A DNA stretch of 64,000 nt. Source: Irpex lacteus (lineage: Eukaryota; Basidiomycota; Agaricomycetes; Polyporales; Irpicaceae). Numbering within the stretch: the stretch's first letter is position 1; every line of letters starts with the position of its first letter. A program made the translations under genes and the position numbers. The DNA lies in contig MQVO02000074.1 in NCBI GenBank assembly GCA_001986395.2, positions 1-64,000 on the forward strand. Direction: 5' to 3'. Shown in pieces: positions 1 through 10,483 of this stretch. The notes beneath the pieces were generated by a model that did not search any database, was not told the origin of the DNA, and saw only the letters and a list, made by a program, of their open reading frames with translations.

Positions 1-224
1 ACAGCTGAGCCACCGCCTTCCTTGGGTGCGTATAATTCACTGATAGTACCTCGACCATTTATCCAAAACCCATGTGTACTAATAAAACGTAGGGAGAAGA
101 AGAGTACAGGTACAATCAAGTGCATACACGACACATTATGTACGGTCAACCTAGAACTCGAAGGTATGTAACTTTCATGATCGTGTCTCGCAATTCATGT
201 TAAGCCAGATGTCAATTTAGGGGC

Positions 225-1864
225 ATGATAATTGCGAAACCGAAACCACGTCCTGTACGAGCACATACCTCCAATACTATCGATTATCAATCTACGACAA
301 CCGTCCGTGACACTCTCACACTCACCCTCATACCCAAGCTCCCGCCTGAAATTCTCTGTCGGATATTTCGACTCTGCGCACCAACACCATTCTACACAAA
401 CCTGGCAATAGCACAAGTATGCTCGCGCTGGCGAACGCTCATACTAAACGATCCCTTATTCTGGAGATCCCCCATTTACTTTCACCCACAGCTCTCAAGG
501 GAGATGGTGGTGAGAGCAAAGGGTGTGCCGTTGGTCTTGGACAGAGAGGCAACTCCAATCGAGGAGGAGGAAAGCGAACTTGACGCCATAGAGTTCGCCC
601 TGAGGAGCAACCCTGTCGAATATCTCAATCTAAGCCTCCTTGCCGAACCGAAGTTGTCTGCTCGCATGCAAGTACTCGCCCACCTCATGGCAGACAAGTC
701 CCAACATACACTACGGCACCTCCGTCTGGATTGCGGAATGACAACAAACCGGACATTCCTTCTGCCAGACAGTGTCACCTGCCAATTTCCCGAGCTACGG
801 GAGCTGCATCTCGCGGGTTGTATGCTACTCCCCTGGAAGCCGGATAGTTTTTCGAAGCTTGCGGTCATGCACCTAAGTCTACGCAGCGTACAGATACCGA
901 AGATGTCGGTATATGCGCTCACATTCTAGTTGGCTTGCTAGCCGATAATCCTCATCTCGAGAGTATCTCACTCTCTGCCGTCATTAAACCCGATCGTCGT
1001 CGTGGCGATACGAGTCCTCGCATCTCCCTTCGCAAAGTCCGCCTCGAATTTCTACGCTTTCTGAGTATTTATGACGACCAGTCTCACTTGCTTCGGCTTC
1101 TACCCCCTCCTCGATCTCCCGTCCATACGGAATGTAAAGATTCATCAGCGGGACACAGACACCATCGGAAACCAGGTCGAGTCACTGCTCCAGACCATCC
1201 TCGACAAGTTCTCGCATTTACCAGCGGAATATCGATACGTGCGTCGGCTGGAGTACAGCGTCGGTGAACCTGCAAACGTCTGCATCACGGTCCTGTTTTA
1301 CACGGAACTAGATTCAAGCACGTCTCCCACCGCCTCAGAACGCTCATGCCACATCGTCTTCTCCCTCACTCGTAGCTCTCCAAAGTGGAACGAGTGGTCC
1401 GGTATACTTACAAAGATGTTCACCCTTCGAAGACTTCAACAGCTCCGTGTCGGGTGCACAGACCACAAAACAACAATAATCGCCACATGCTGCCTCTCTG
1501 GAAGTCAATATTATTCCAGACATCGTTGAAGGAGTTATCTGTGGAGAAAGATATACTCCAATCGTTCTGGCGAATCTTGGCGGAGGCATTGCCCGTGGTA
1601 TCAAGTGCAGGCAAGGTCGATGACGAGGCACTGTATGCGCTCCCCTCGCTGATTGTCCTGGACATTCATATGGCGAATATACCCGACCTTGTAATTGGAC
1701 CAGCGGTATTCGAAGACGCACATAGGCACGGTGTGGATCATCAACAGAAGGCAGAAGTGCGGAGCGGCTTGCAGCTTATTCAGACCTGGTCGAAAAGAAC
1801 CGGGAGGCGGGGCGCTCACTTTGAAGCTGTCAAGCTGCTTGTTCCCCGTTCCATGGAATGCTAA
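225..1864 (+). pseudogene. F-box / leucine-rich-repeat-like protein, frame-broken
   Basis: Near residue 36 there is a clear F-box helix start (LPPEILCRIFRLC), followed by the usual VCSRWR and a tryptophan (DPLFW), as in the F-box-like family of basidiomycetes. F-box proteins recruit substrates to SCF ubiquitin ligases through Skp1. The rest is leucine-rich in the style of fungal F-box/LRR proteins, which are usually 450-550 aa. The reading frame changes near 900 (IPK to EDVGICAH), near 1103 inside a run of five C's, and again between about 1440 and 1500. At none of these points did I find a good GT-AG intron. At the C run, removing one base would rejoin similar-looking protein. It is either a decaying gene or a real gene damaged by single-base assembly errors. 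The substrate is unknown. Confidence 0.6.
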
Positions 1865-2514
1865 TTCATCCTATGGTTAATGTTGAAATGCAGATAGTCG
1901 ATGAAGGTCATATTACCAGCATTTGACTGCGCGGTCTCACTCTGCAGGTGAGTTGATTGTCGTCACGTTTATGTCGTCCCGCGTAGCAGCATAAACTATT
2001 GTTCGATATATGTGTTCCAGATAATCTAGTGATGGAATTTCTGCGAGATAATGTAGCATAGTGCATCATATGGTATTTAGGGTATTAACCAAGAGGTGTA
2101 AGGAGAGACGAAATCAAGTACCTGCAAAGGTGACGAACGCCGCGCATATCGAGGCCACAAGGCGGCCTCAAGAACAGTTTTACACTATGTATGTTTGCGT
2201 TTGCTGATATTTAACTAGTAGCTATGCAGGAATTTTTCAATAGCTTCCCTTGCATGAATTGACTGATATTGCAAGATACAAAGTGATTGCGACGATCTCG
2301 CAAAGACCAACCGCACCCATTTCTCATCACTACGTATACTATATTAGGTAATATGCTTTCCCGATTGGGCTGCACTCGATCATAATTTTTGAGTCAGTCT
2401 ATTATCCACACCTCTTCCTTCCATTTAACACGGAGTCATTCATAACACGCCGGACACATCTTGCATTCGTACGTTTCTCGACAGAAACATGGTGATTAAA
2501 TCAGAGCCGAAGCC
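1865..2514. other. Intergenic, nothing recognised
   Basis: AT-richer spacer between the F-box gene and the next coding block. No ORF with protein-like composition, repeat or RNA gene was seen. Confidence 0.5.
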
Positions 2515-2532
2515 CCCACGATACCCAAGCCT

Positions 2533-3062
2533 GTGCCTCCAAAAGTGGACAAGGAGGCGAAGGGCAAAGCTACTAAGGAAATCGGCGATCATCGTAAAGC
2601 CATTGCATGGCAGGTACACCGATGGCCACTTGAAAAGCGTCCCGTACAAGAGAAAACAAAACTGCATCTGCCGAGATCATACTTGTCGAAAGCAGGGAAG
2701 ACGTCAAAACACTGTGGCCAGGAGAAGACCTCAACCAGGCTGTACATCACCATTACATGCAGTACCTGGCGGGAGACGAAGAGGAAAAGCTCAGAGCCAG
2801 GAATTGTGCAAATTTCGTGGCAGAAGACTCTATCACGAAAACGGAGGTACGGCCTGTCTTCTTACCACGCAACATTCGAGCTTATTTATATTTATTACGT
2901 AGACATGAATACCTTGGTCCTGACCCCCGCATCGTGGGATACCGAGTGGACGTGTTCGGTGAAGTGCACGTAAAATGGTGGGATAGCTTCCTGCAGGATT
3001 TATGGATGGATAGTGGGAAATGGACATTTGACGTGCGGCTGAATGACGACGGGAGTGGGTAG
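2533..3062 (+). CDS. Small hypothetical protein, probably two exons
   Basis: I do not recognise this family. A Lys-rich opening (MPPKVDKEAKGKATKEIG) ends at a possible donor (CAG|GTACACC near 2612). A coherent second frame follows from about 2670 to the stop at 3062 and contains motifs such as LWPGEDLNQAVHHHYM and WWDSFLQDLWMD. The second part is rich in Asp, Trp and Tyr and reads like a folded domain rather than a shadow. The true start may lie slightly upstream, since the open frame continues to about 2515. No signal peptide or transmembrane segment is visible. The intron between the two parts is inferred from the frame change and the GT/AG dinucleotides only. Confidence 0.35.
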
Positions 3063-3348
3063 AGATAGATGACTAGGGCTTGTTTGCGGGGATGTGGAGG
3101 CTGGTGACACTCATACGGGCATCGGAATCAAAAGCATGGACAACATTCAGTACAATACACGCATTAACTCGTTGCACGTATTCATCCATACATACACTTT
3201 CCCCACCAACCACTGTGCCTGCGGTATCAGGAGCTAAGAATGTCAAATAATAATCGAGAGGTTGGAGCTATGAGTCAGTATATTTCAACTATGCGCTGCA
3301 ATCATGAAGTTAGAAGTATATCATGAACGAGCACGACTATTACATACG

Positions 3349-4412
3349 TCAATAGCCAAATCCTCCTTGCGGTGTTGGTTCTCCCGCCGCAGTCGCAAAA
3401 TGGGATCGGACAGCATCTGCCAGGGCGCCAGAATCAGATGTCACATTGATCTGGATTCATGTCAGAGGGCGAAATATAGAGAGGAAATCTCGGTACCGTA
3501 CCATGTCGAATCCTTGTTCCGCGCGCTGTGCAGCCTGCTGACCCGAAGTGCAAAACATGGCACTGATGTGACGTATATGAATACGCTTCTTGAAGTGCAA
3601 AATGCTTTCGCAGAACTTACCATTTCTTGCCCGCGTCATGAGCTGCCTTGAGAATCTTGAGGATTGCTGCCTCGACTTCGGGATGAGGGTCGGGATTCGG
3701 AGGAGGGAGACCCAACGACAATGAGAAATCGTACGGGCCAATGAAAAAGCCATCTACTAGGTATGAGCAACTGCTTCCTCGGTCCATTTGAGAACAAGTG
3801 AAACTTACCCAAGCCTTCCACCTTACATAATTCTTCGATATTCTCATAAGCTTCGCGGGTTTCAACTTGCGTAAGGACTACGACACTATCGTTTGCCTGT
3901 TGGAGATATTCAACAGGAGAAAGACCCCATGACACATGTGTGAACGGGTTCCCAAATCCACGATTCCCCTTCGGAGGGAAACGTGCGGCCGAGACCACTG
4001 AGCGGGCCTGAGCTGCAGTAGAAACCTACGGGAGTGTGATCAGTTACGTATGTAATATGTCCAACTGCTGCTATCGTGAGAAACCCACCATGGGGACAAT
4101 TATACCTCTTGCGCCGGCATCCAGAACGTACTTGATTTGCCAGGTCGCACTCCCATCTGCACATGGCCCGGTCGCGGGAATGCGAACGAGCACGCTGGGT
4201 GCGTTGGGTCCCAGCCCAGCGACGGATGTTACGATGTCTGATGCACCCGGCTGGAGTGGGATCAGGCCGTGCTCGCAGTCAATCACAACCCAGGAGATGT
4301 GAGATGAGGCGGCCGCTGTAGTTCGTGCTGCCCATGTGCTTGGTATCGTTAGCCATGCGCCAAAAGCTGGCTTCGATGATTTGAATGTCTGCAGAAGACG
4401 ATGTGTGGCCAT
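3349..4412 (-). CDS. HpcH/HpaI aldolase-family protein (2-keto-3-deoxy acid aldolase type)
   Basis: This family cleaves or forms 2-oxo-3-deoxy acids with pyruvate and a divalent metal. Read from 4412 downwards, the protein shows the N-terminal strand FGAWLTIPS, the family signature VVIDCEHG, an Arg-bearing strand VLVRIP, VLDAGARGIIVPMV, FPPKGNRGFG, the metal-ligand Glu in QVETREA and the Asp in DGFFIGPYDFSLSLG. These are the expected elements of the TIM barrel in order, giving about 270 aa, which is normal for the family. Frame changes are explained by short introns near 4030-4080, 3780-3820 and 3440-3480. The last exon ends in PQGGFGY with the stop at 3349-3351. The start MATHRLLQTF is the only good ATG before the first barrel strand. 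Substrate is not predictable; an aromatic-catabolism or sugar-acid role is possible. Confidence 0.8.
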
Positions 4413-5015
4413 GAGTGGTTTATGAGGCTATGAGGTGGGTGTGATAGCACTTACGAAGAGTGACTGGTACGATGACCCTATATAACAGACAAGGTGCCCT
4501 CGTCGGAAAACATACGCGGTGTTCCATTGAGGTCATGGGAGAGGGATGCGGTCCGTAGTTTATGATAATCAGCTTGAGTTTGCACAGTACGGGCAAGCCG
4601 CCCCTGGCGTGCAATGCTCGTATTCACATGAACAGATCCTGAAGCCTTGCTATGATGTTATGCCAGTGATAGAGAGGCCGGCGTGGTGGCAGTCGCTGAT
4701 GACATGGCCTTCCTTTTCGGGACATTAACGGCGGTCGATAAGTCGGCACGCACGTGATTGGCGGTGGCCAGCACGTAGGAGAGCGACAGTACCCAGGTTA
4801 AACCCGCCGTTTGCGCACTGCATGGCCGTAATATTTATTAATTGAGGACACGAGTTGAGTGACACGGACAACGCAAAAACAGGCGTCGCGGGAGGGCACA
4901 TGGCGGGAGGGCGCCTGAGAGCGCCAGTTGACCTGGGGTAATCAAGGGCGGAACAAACAAGAGTCCAAACAAAGGTCTCTCTCTCTCTTGTTCGTCGTGG
5001 TCGACGGCGTGCGCG
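4413..5015. promoter_or_regulatory. Divergent intergenic region between aldolase and FHA gene
   Basis: About 600 bases separate two divergently transcribed genes, so both promoters must lie here. A TC-rich run precedes the FHA start at about 4976-4990. No convincing gene is present. Confidence 0.35.
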
Positions 5016-7773
5016 ATGCCTCCATTCGCCTCCCCTCTCAACTCAGTACCGTATCCCGCCCTTTACCTATACCCTCTCAACGACTCGTTCATCCCCAAAC
5101 ACATTTCTCTCATCAATGGCCAACGCGTCAAGATCGGTCGGCAGACAAACGCAAAGACGGTTCCAGCAGAGCGGAATGGCTACTTCGACTCCAAGGTCCT
5201 AAGTAGGCAGCATGCAGAGGTGTGGGAGGAAGGTGGAAAGGTGCGTGTTGTTGTTCTGCAGGAAGTCAGCGAGCTGCCAGCGGTTTTAAAACGGATTCGT
5301 TTCGCTGCCCGCTGGCCTCCGAAAGGCTGCATGTTGGCTCATTCAGTCATACACAACTTCTTTAGATCTTCATTAAAGACGTGAAGAGCTCCAACGGGAC
5401 GTTCATAAATAGTGAGCGGCTGAGCGCAGAAGGGGTGGAATCGGAACCGTTCGAGCTTAAGACGGACGATATTGTGGTAGGTCACAACATCGCTGCCCAG
5501 GAACGCCTGAATGTCAACGTCACTCTCAGGAATTTGGTATTGATATTGTTGGGGAAGATAACAAGACCATCGTCCATCACAAAGTTGCGGCTCGGGTCGT
5601 TTGTGTTTTCAACGGAGCAGGATGCACAAGCAGCAGCGCGGGCGGAGGCGCAGCAAAATCCACCGACGTACGGCGCCCTTGGCGGGCAAGGGCCAGGCGT
5701 CCCTGGTGGGCCCAACGGGTTCAGCTTTGCTGGCCCAGGCCCAGGTGGCAGCAATGGAATGCCCGGTCAAGCTCAACGAAGAACAACAATGCAGCCTCAA
5801 GGATTAGTGGGAATGGGTGGTATGGGTGGTGCAGCTCGTCAGCCAGGGAAGAGTGGCCTTACTTTCGATCACATACTCAGCCGTCTGCAGGGTGAACTTC
5901 AAAAGAGCCGCGAAACAGGAGCAGAGCTTCATTCGCTGACTGGTGCCATGAACGAGATACACGAGACCCTTGGTGGCAATCTTGTACGCTCTCAGATCCA
6001 TTGTATACTGCTCATGCCACTCACATCTTGACAGCCACCAAGCCATCCCCCCTACCCGCAAACACTGCCTCCCGTCGTCCCTCCACAACCCCATCAGCCT
6101 ACCGACAACAGCAACGGCTCACCCTCAGGCTCGGTTTCAGCGCCTAGATCGTCTGACTCGTCGTCGGCACTCTCCGAGCTTCAGTCTCAATTGCACGAGA
6201 CTCAGCTATCGCTGGCGGCTCATGTGGACAAAATTCGGACATTGGAAGGGATGCTGGCGGAGCATGAGGCGATCAAGCAGGAGGTGTTTGCCATGCGTGA
6301 AATGATGGAAGAGCGGAAGCGCGAGATGGAGCTGCTCAGACTTCGGACACAAAGTCCCAACCAGCTCCGGCGGCATCACTCGCACGCTGACGACCAATCA
6401 GAAGAGTACTCGTCTGACGATGATGATGCTCGAAGCGTTTCTACGATTGTGCCTCATGAACTCGAAAGAGTGGAAGAGGAGGACGAAGAGCAGCTTGCAG
6501 CGGAAGAGGAGGAGGAGCGAAGAAGGCGGTCAAACGAGGTTCGGCCTCGTACGCCAGAACCTACGGGCATGGGGATGACAGAAGATGACGAAGAGCGCGA
6601 TGTTTCACCGCGCCAGACAGCTTCCGCGGAATCCGACTCTTCATTACACCCTCGTGCACGTTCTCCTTCCTCCTCATCCGGCCCTCTCCCCGACGAGCTT
6701 ACCCAACGGCTAACAAGTCTGGCCAACCAACTGGAATCCGCTCTCGAGTTGTCACGCACGCTGGAGGCGCAACAGTCGACTGCCCAAACCACTATCTCCG
6801 TCCTCGAGTCAAAAGTATCTGCTCTCGAATCTCTCGTACAGTCCACCCAGTCACAGTGCAGGCCCAGAAGGAGACACAGCAGCAACTTGTTGAGGCTGCA
6901 GAGGCTGCACGGGCGGCTCCTGCTGTTGGCAACGGTTCGGATTCTGCCGCAGAGAAGGAGTCGCTCACGCAGATCATTAACGAGTGGAAGAAGAGCGTTG
7001 AGGGCAGGTGGGACGGCGTTCAGGAGGAATGGAAGGATGAACGGGAACGTCTCCGTCGGGCCAGGGAAGAATGGGAGTCTCGTGTGCGTGCTGTCGAGCG
7101 TGGGCTAGAGACGGCGAACTCGAAGTTGGACACCGGTCTGGCAAGCTTGGCTTCCTTTCAGGTCCTTCACCGTCCTCAACCGAATGGCCACGCGAAACTT
7201 AACTCGAGCGGCGGGCTTGTAACACCTCCCAGTCCACGAAGTTTATCGGCGGAGTCTAATCGGCCAAGGCAAAAGAAGCGACGGACAAGCTCTACTCGTG
7301 GACGCACACGGTCACGATCACAGTCTCCAGCACCATTGCCCCCAGTTGAGCACGACCAGGACGACGCTTCCTCCTCGAGCTCTGGTCTCCGGCGACGAAC
7401 ATCTTGGGAGACGGAGTCCAACGGCTCGGAGGGCGTTTCGCATCTGAACGGGTCGGCAAAGCTGGTTGAAGGCGAGGTGCGCAAGAGTCAAATCTTCCAA
7501 TACCCGATCACGCCTGAGCCCTCGTTACTGGAACAGCCCATCTCTGGTTCAAGTAGTGTGGCGGCCTCGTTAACAGATACTCGTACAAGAGACCCTCCGA
7601 AAGACCTGGTAAGCCTCGTAGATGTGTCGCGCGAATTTTCCAATGCTGACGCACTACGTCCACAGCAGCACCATCCAAATAGCCTTAACAATGCGTCAAC
7701 GGCTTTCGGGGTAATAGTTGTCGTGGCTGCAGCCGCTGCTGTAATGTGGCGGATGAAGCCCGACGGGTCATGA
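5016..7773 (+). CDS. Tail-anchored FHA-domain protein, SLMAP/PRO45/HAM-4-like STRIPAK component
   Basis: The N-terminal FHA phosphopeptide-binding domain shows GRQT, LSRQHAEVW and SSNGTFIN. A Gly/Pro-rich linker, a long coiled-coil region with acidic and Glu/Arg stretches, a Ser/Arg-rich tract and a single C-terminal hydrophobic helix (FGVIVVVAAAAAVMW) follow, with only a few residues after it. This order is that of SLMAP/Far9-Far10/PRO45/HAM-4, tail-anchored subunits of the STRIPAK complex that controls hyphal fusion and fruiting-body development. Introns fit at 5241-5366, 5480-5529, 5984-6034 and possibly 7609-7665, the last being 57 nt and therefore in frame either way. The frame shifts by one base near 5612 (VVCVF to TEQD) and near 6855 (STQSQ to VQAQKE) without a plausible intron. 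These look like one inserted and one missing base. Start chosen at MPPFASPLN just before the FHA strands. Confidence 0.8.
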
Positions 7774-8389
7774 GCGTACTTCTCATAGGACGGTTCTCTG
7801 TGAACATCTTTTTATGCCATACAATGGGTACCCTCGGGTCTCCACGCCTCCGGATTCTTTTTATACGTCAATTTTGATGACCTTTGCAAGCGTGCCTGTC
7901 CTCTGGATCTGGAACCCTCGACCAACTGCCTTATTCTCTCCTATATCGTCGTAACGTCTTTTTTTGCCTAGTCTGTCTTCGTCCGTCTACCCTTTTTTCT
8001 GATGTAGCCAGTCAGCTTTACCAGCCTAGTCTTATCAAGACACCACCCCCTGTCGTTCGTTGTTTTGCGTGCCGCATATGTAACCCGTTTCTCTCATACC
8101 TTCTCCCCTCGCCTAGTCGTCTTTTGCATTATGTTTACGCCTAAATTAATCGATGATGCACGAATGATCGACCCAAGAGAATTGTGTATGATGCACGCAA
8201 GGAGGGATCATATTGCGATTCATAGACCAGCCACTACCTCATCGTCGAACAACACCTTCCCTCTTTAGAAGCAAGTGTCGGCCATGGCCTCTATTTACAT
8301 GTATTTGGTACCAGCGCTTCCATACGACGACCCCAGCGCTCGCCAGACCAGCAATATTACCCTCAGCCTACGAGGACCACTCCTGGAGG
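7774..8389. other. Intergenic: 3' flank of FHA gene and upstream region of next gene
   Basis: Pyrimidine-rich stretches (7930-8120) and a TATTT/TTTTTATAC patch after the FHA stop, likely the untranslated end. No protein-like ORF or repeat was found. Confidence 0.4.
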
Positions 8390-9500
8390 ATGCTTTCTCT
8401 CGCTTGTGCTCGTCGTAGCTGCACTGTTGCTCGACATGTCTCTCATTCATCTCAAATAGCCCGTGTTGCTGTCGCAAACAGGAACATCCACCAAACGTCT
8501 GTTGGTACGTCCACTCTGCTATGAACTCGCATTCCCAGTCTCATGCGACCAAGTTTTGAAGAAGAAGAAACAGCAGAGTGCTTCGGAATCCGCCTTCGAC
8601 GATGAAGACGACAATTTCTTCGCAACGGGGCAGGAGGACCTGTTCGGAGACTCGACTGCTCAGGCCAGCTCAAAGTCACAGACACACGGGTCGGCACGCC
8701 AGGCAAAAAGGGAAGCTCTCCGTGGAAGAGCGCACAGCGCGATTCGACAATATGTATCAGTTCCTGTCGGAAAGAATAGGTCTGAACCCACCTGCCAAGG
8801 CTCGCAAGGATCCCAAGCAGGTCCGCAAGACCGTCTGGCAACATCTGTTCAGCCTTGCTACAACCTCGGAACAGCTGGAGCGTGTCACGGAGTTATTCCC
8901 GAAGTGGAGGGATTCGAGACAGAAGTTCACACCGAAAATGGCGGAGGCTTTCGTTCGTGAGTAAACGTTCATTCGTTCGTGGACGAATACTCACGTACAG
9001 CCATTAGGTCGATGCGAGAGCTCCGTTGTCCAACGCTTGCTCTCAAGGTGTTTAGCAACCATTCCAAGTATGGCTTCGACTTGGATCATCTCCCAGCTGC
9101 ACGTCAACTGCTGCATTCCCTGCATGTCGAGCATCCGCTGGAGGATTCCGTCACGCTGTCCGCTTTGTATGGCGTTTACAAGCTTCCTGCCATATCCTCC
9201 GACCTAGTCTCGTGCGCAATGCTTACATCTGCGCTCTTCAAAGCAAAGACCGAGGATTCGCTCGTCGTCGCGAACGTTCTGGTACCTGAGTTGAAGGGCC
9301 TTCTGGAGAAGACCTCTCCACAAGAGATGGCCTACCCCGTAGATCCTCAGGCCAAGAACCAGAAGGGTAATAAGGAGAAGGCGTGGTTGAGATGGACGCT
9401 TCTGAAGATCGAAAAGGCTTTGGAGGCGCAAAAGCAGCCTGTGGATTGGTTAAAGAGATGGAGGGAGGCGAGTACGTCCTCTGCTGCATCTTTTGCATAG
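8390..9500 (+). CDS. Probable mitochondrial protein of unknown function
   Basis: Exon 1 (8390-8504) encodes a basic, Ser/Arg/Ala-rich leader with hardly any acids (MLSLACARRSCTVARHVSH), a good matrix-targeting presequence, ending near HQTSVG. After an intron at 8505-8553 comes a Lys-rich and then acidic linker, then a helical domain containing FDNMYQFLSERIG, VRKTVWQHLFSLA and, after a second short intron starting at 8957, PTLALKVFSNHSKYG and KAWLRWTLLKIEKAL. About 345 residues. The helical stretch with 'fetch the neighbouring node' spacing is reminiscent of PPR-like or mitoribosome-associated fungal proteins, but I cannot name the family. One base seems missing in the A5 run near 8706, where QAKR in one frame gives way to KKGKLSVEER in the next. 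Confidence 0.6.
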
Positions 9501-10483
9501 ACGTATGACATACAGAGAGTCTTGCTAGTACTCATTTAATATTTTAATTCATGCTTGTCGAAACCACTGTCAAAGTGTTTAGGAACCGACTATCCCAACG
9601 ACAAATAGTTAGAGTGAGCAGCGGTGGACTGTAGGTTCGATCTGAGCCTGGGATGAGCCCTCCGTTGACTGCAGGAAGTGCGCCACATTCAGATTCGGTT
9701 TGACAGCCTTTACTAATCTTGATACTGAGACGTAGAGAAGCTGGCAGGTACATTGTTTTCTTCATAACAGCGTTTCCAAAGCTGATGCGTTTTCGTATAT
9801 TGTTCTTAGGTCTGCATGCAATCGTGTGTAGAACACTACACTGCTCCGCATCCTGAAACCAAGACCAGTCGCTCTCCTTCGAGCTGGTTTCAGAGCGATA
9901 TTAATGTTACTCTAGCCCGGTTCTGCTACAATTCAGCTGCGGGCATACATCATTGCGGCGTCTAATCTCTTCACTTCTGATGCAATCGTGGTATGTAAAA
10001 GCTCTCTTTGGCCTATTTGATAGATTGGAAACTAAGATAACTAACCGTGTAGAGCTGCTACTTTGATTACGGGTTCCCGCTCCTAAGAACACGTCTACCA
10101 CGTACCGCCAGCCCCCTGCTCTCACCGTCTAAACGTCTACTTGACATCGCTGCATGTTATTTCGTCGAATCATTGGACGGCGTACAGAGTAACTCTGCGA
10201 TCGGAAGCCGCCTGTGTTTATGGATAATCTCATGGATAGTGGAGGACACGGAATGGGTAAAGCGAGTGAGTAGCGTTTATTACATGAGGTCCGTGTACTC
10301 ATTTGCGGACGACACGGTCGGGCCTCGACCCTAGAAGAGATTTCCTCACCGGAAGGTCCCATGGAATGTAAACTTCAACCAGCCGCTAATGCTCTTGAGT
10401 ACGTTCCTATTCGACCGTAGTAGCTTCACTCGCCCTTAGTATCTGTCCATAGTCTGACTGTCAACGGCCTGGTGGAGCTTGTC
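9501..10483. other. Intergenic, nothing recognised
   Basis: Nearly 1 kb without a supported gene. A short upstream exon of the following TPR-CHAT gene could lie at 10361-10409 (ATG followed by a GTACGT donor), but its phase does not join cleanly to the next open frame. Confidence 0.35.

Noticed and set aside
6454..6885. Minus-strand Ser-rich ORF
   Set aside because: Complement of the acidic Glu/Asp repeats of the FHA protein.
9544..10362. Short minus-strand ORFs between 9.5 and 10.4 kb
   Set aside because: Under 80 residues, no recognisable composition, no neighbouring exons.
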